A stretch of 6,107 nt of DNA, taken from contig DAAL01000193.1 of the NCBI GenBank assembly GCA_001701065.1, positions 1 through 6,107 on the forward strand. Direction: 5' to 3'. A program made the translations under genes and the position numbers. This document shows, piece by piece, positions 5,465 through 6,107 of the stretch. The notes under the pieces were generated by a model, which saw nothing but the letters and a program-made list of their open reading frames with translations, did no database searches and had not been told where the DNA came from. The first letter of the stretch is position 1. The number at the start of each line of letters is the position of its first letter. The DNA comes from Bacteroidales bacterium GP4 (lineage in GTDB: Bacteria; Bacteroidota; Bacteroidia; Bacteroidales; Muribaculaceae).

Positions 5465-6107
5465 TTACAGATAATACTGGTTGATTACGCTGAAATGGTC
5501 GTCGAGTTCAAATATCCACGGGCTTCCCGTGGATATCTCCACCGATACTATCTCTTTCGGCGAAAGATGCTGAAGCATCATGGCAAGTGCTCTAAGGCTA
5601 TTGCCGTGGGCGGCTATCAGCACGGTGTCGTAAAGCCTAAGTTTCGGGGCTATGAGTTCTTCCCAACAAGGATTCACTCTCTCAATGGTGTCCTTCAGCG
5701 ACTCGGTCAGCGGCAGTTCATCGTAGGAGAGGGGAGCGTATTTTGCCTCGTTGCCCGGATAGCGCGTGTCGTCGAGCGTCAACGCCGGCGGCTGCACGTC
5801 GTAGCTGCGTCGCCATATGTGCACTTGTTCGTCGCCGTACCGCGCCGCAGTCTCGGCTTTGTTCAGCCCTTGGAGCGCACCGTAATGCCGTTCATTCAGA
5901 TGCCAGTCCTTAATCACCGGCACCCATGACCGATCCATGGCATCAGCCGCAATCTCAAGGGTGTGTATCGCCCTTTTAAGATAAGAGGTGAAAAAGTAGT
6001 TGGGCAATATATTTGCTTTAAGCAATTTTTTGCCGGCTTCTTTAGCTTCCTCTCTGCCTTTGTCAGTGAGGTCCACATCAGTGGACTCTTCGGGTTCTCG
6101 CCCGTAC
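5465..6107 (-). CDS. gpmA: 2,3-bisphosphoglycerate-dependent phosphoglycerate mutase, N-terminus off the window
   Basis: The enzyme interconverts 3- and 2-phosphoglycerate in glycolysis and gluconeogenesis, in the cytoplasm. The visible 213 residues begin in frame at the right edge and read to the TAA at 5465-5467. GpmA is about 250 residues, so some 25-40 residues, including the RHG motif with the phosphorylated histidine, lie outside. Visible motifs are DVDLTDKGREEA, FTSYLKRAIHTL, WHLNERHYGALQG with the catalytic Glu, RYPGNEAKY, and VLIAAHGNSLRAL with the second histidine. The frame stays open past an internal GTG at 6076, which should not be taken as the start. The stretch before DVDLT reads REPEEST where most GpmA have RFTGWT. 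Its GC content is visibly higher than the genes at 217-2850. It is convergent with the phosphatase. Confidence 0.93.
   Translation of the reverse strand, partial: YGREPEESTDVDLTDKGREEAKEAGKKLLKANILPNYFFTSYLKRAIHTLEIAADAMDRSWVPVIKDWHLNERHYGALQGLNKAETAARYGDEQVHIWRRSYDVQPPALTLDDTRYPGNEAKYAPLSYDELPLTESLKDTIERVNPCWEELIAPKLRLYDTVLIAAHGNSLRALAMMLQHLSPKEIVSVEISTGSPWIFELDDHFSVINQYYL

Noticed and set aside
5459..5929. Plus-strand 156-residue frame
   Set aside because: It is wholly antisense to the mutase gene, with an Arg/His/Val-rich composition typical of a reverse-frame shadow and no recognisable motif.
6074..6076. GTG as the start of the mutase
   Set aside because: The frame continues upstream with conserved residues (TDVDLT) and the protein would lack the essential RHG histidine; the gene simply runs off the window.

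Overview
The window looks like a piece of a Bacteroidota chromosome, most likely of the order Bacteroidales. The evidence is promoter grammar: three start regions carry a perfect -33/-7 pair (TTTG, 20 nt, TAnnTTTG) and two more carry a perfect -7 element. Starts lack Shine-Dalgarno sequences, and the protein families are typical of gut Bacteroidales. Family or genus cannot be fixed from the sequence; Muribaculaceae or Bacteroidaceae are guesses.

Layout from left to right. (1) Bases 1-216 hold the 5' third of a tRNA-Ser gene reading leftward off the edge, with its own promoter, back to back with the start region of a MocR-type gene. (2) Bases 217-2850 hold two convergent PLP-fold genes. One is a GntR/MocR regulator (winged helix fused to an aminotransferase-fold domain, +); the other is a stand-alone LysN/2-aminoadipate-type aminotransferase (-). 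Only 21 bp separate them, with a perfect 11-bp-arm palindrome at the junction. (3) Bases 2851-3187 contain no convincing gene, but upstream of the aminotransferase lies a degenerate 18-nt tandem repeat array. (4) Bases 3188-3705 hold a type II toxin-antitoxin operon (-): a ribbon-helix-helix-like antitoxin followed, with an ATGA overlap, by a YafQ-family RNase toxin. Its promoter contains two TAC-N4-GTA palindromes spaced exactly 11 bp apart, a strong candidate autoregulatory operator. (5) Bases 3870-5353 hold a monocistronic secreted alkaline phosphatase (+) with a perfect promoter. A 14-bp exact direct repeat brackets the promoter and gene. (6) Bases 5354-5464 are a structured intergenic region ending in a strong bidirectional terminator. 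(7) Bases 5465-6107 hold a 2,3-bisphosphoglycerate-dependent phosphoglycerate mutase (-), whose N-terminus lies beyond the right edge.

The window reads as a housekeeping backbone (tRNA-Ser, gpmA, probably the phosphatase) with a more AT-rich accessory segment (regulator, aminotransferase, toxin-antitoxin). The regulator and the aminotransferase plausibly act together in amino-acid or vitamin B6-linked metabolism, but the substrate cannot be read from the sequence. No clearly new multi-gene defence or mobile system is visible. The least explained signals are the 18-nt repeat array, the phased operator, the related repeats at about 1650 and 3832, and the direct repeats around the phosphatase.
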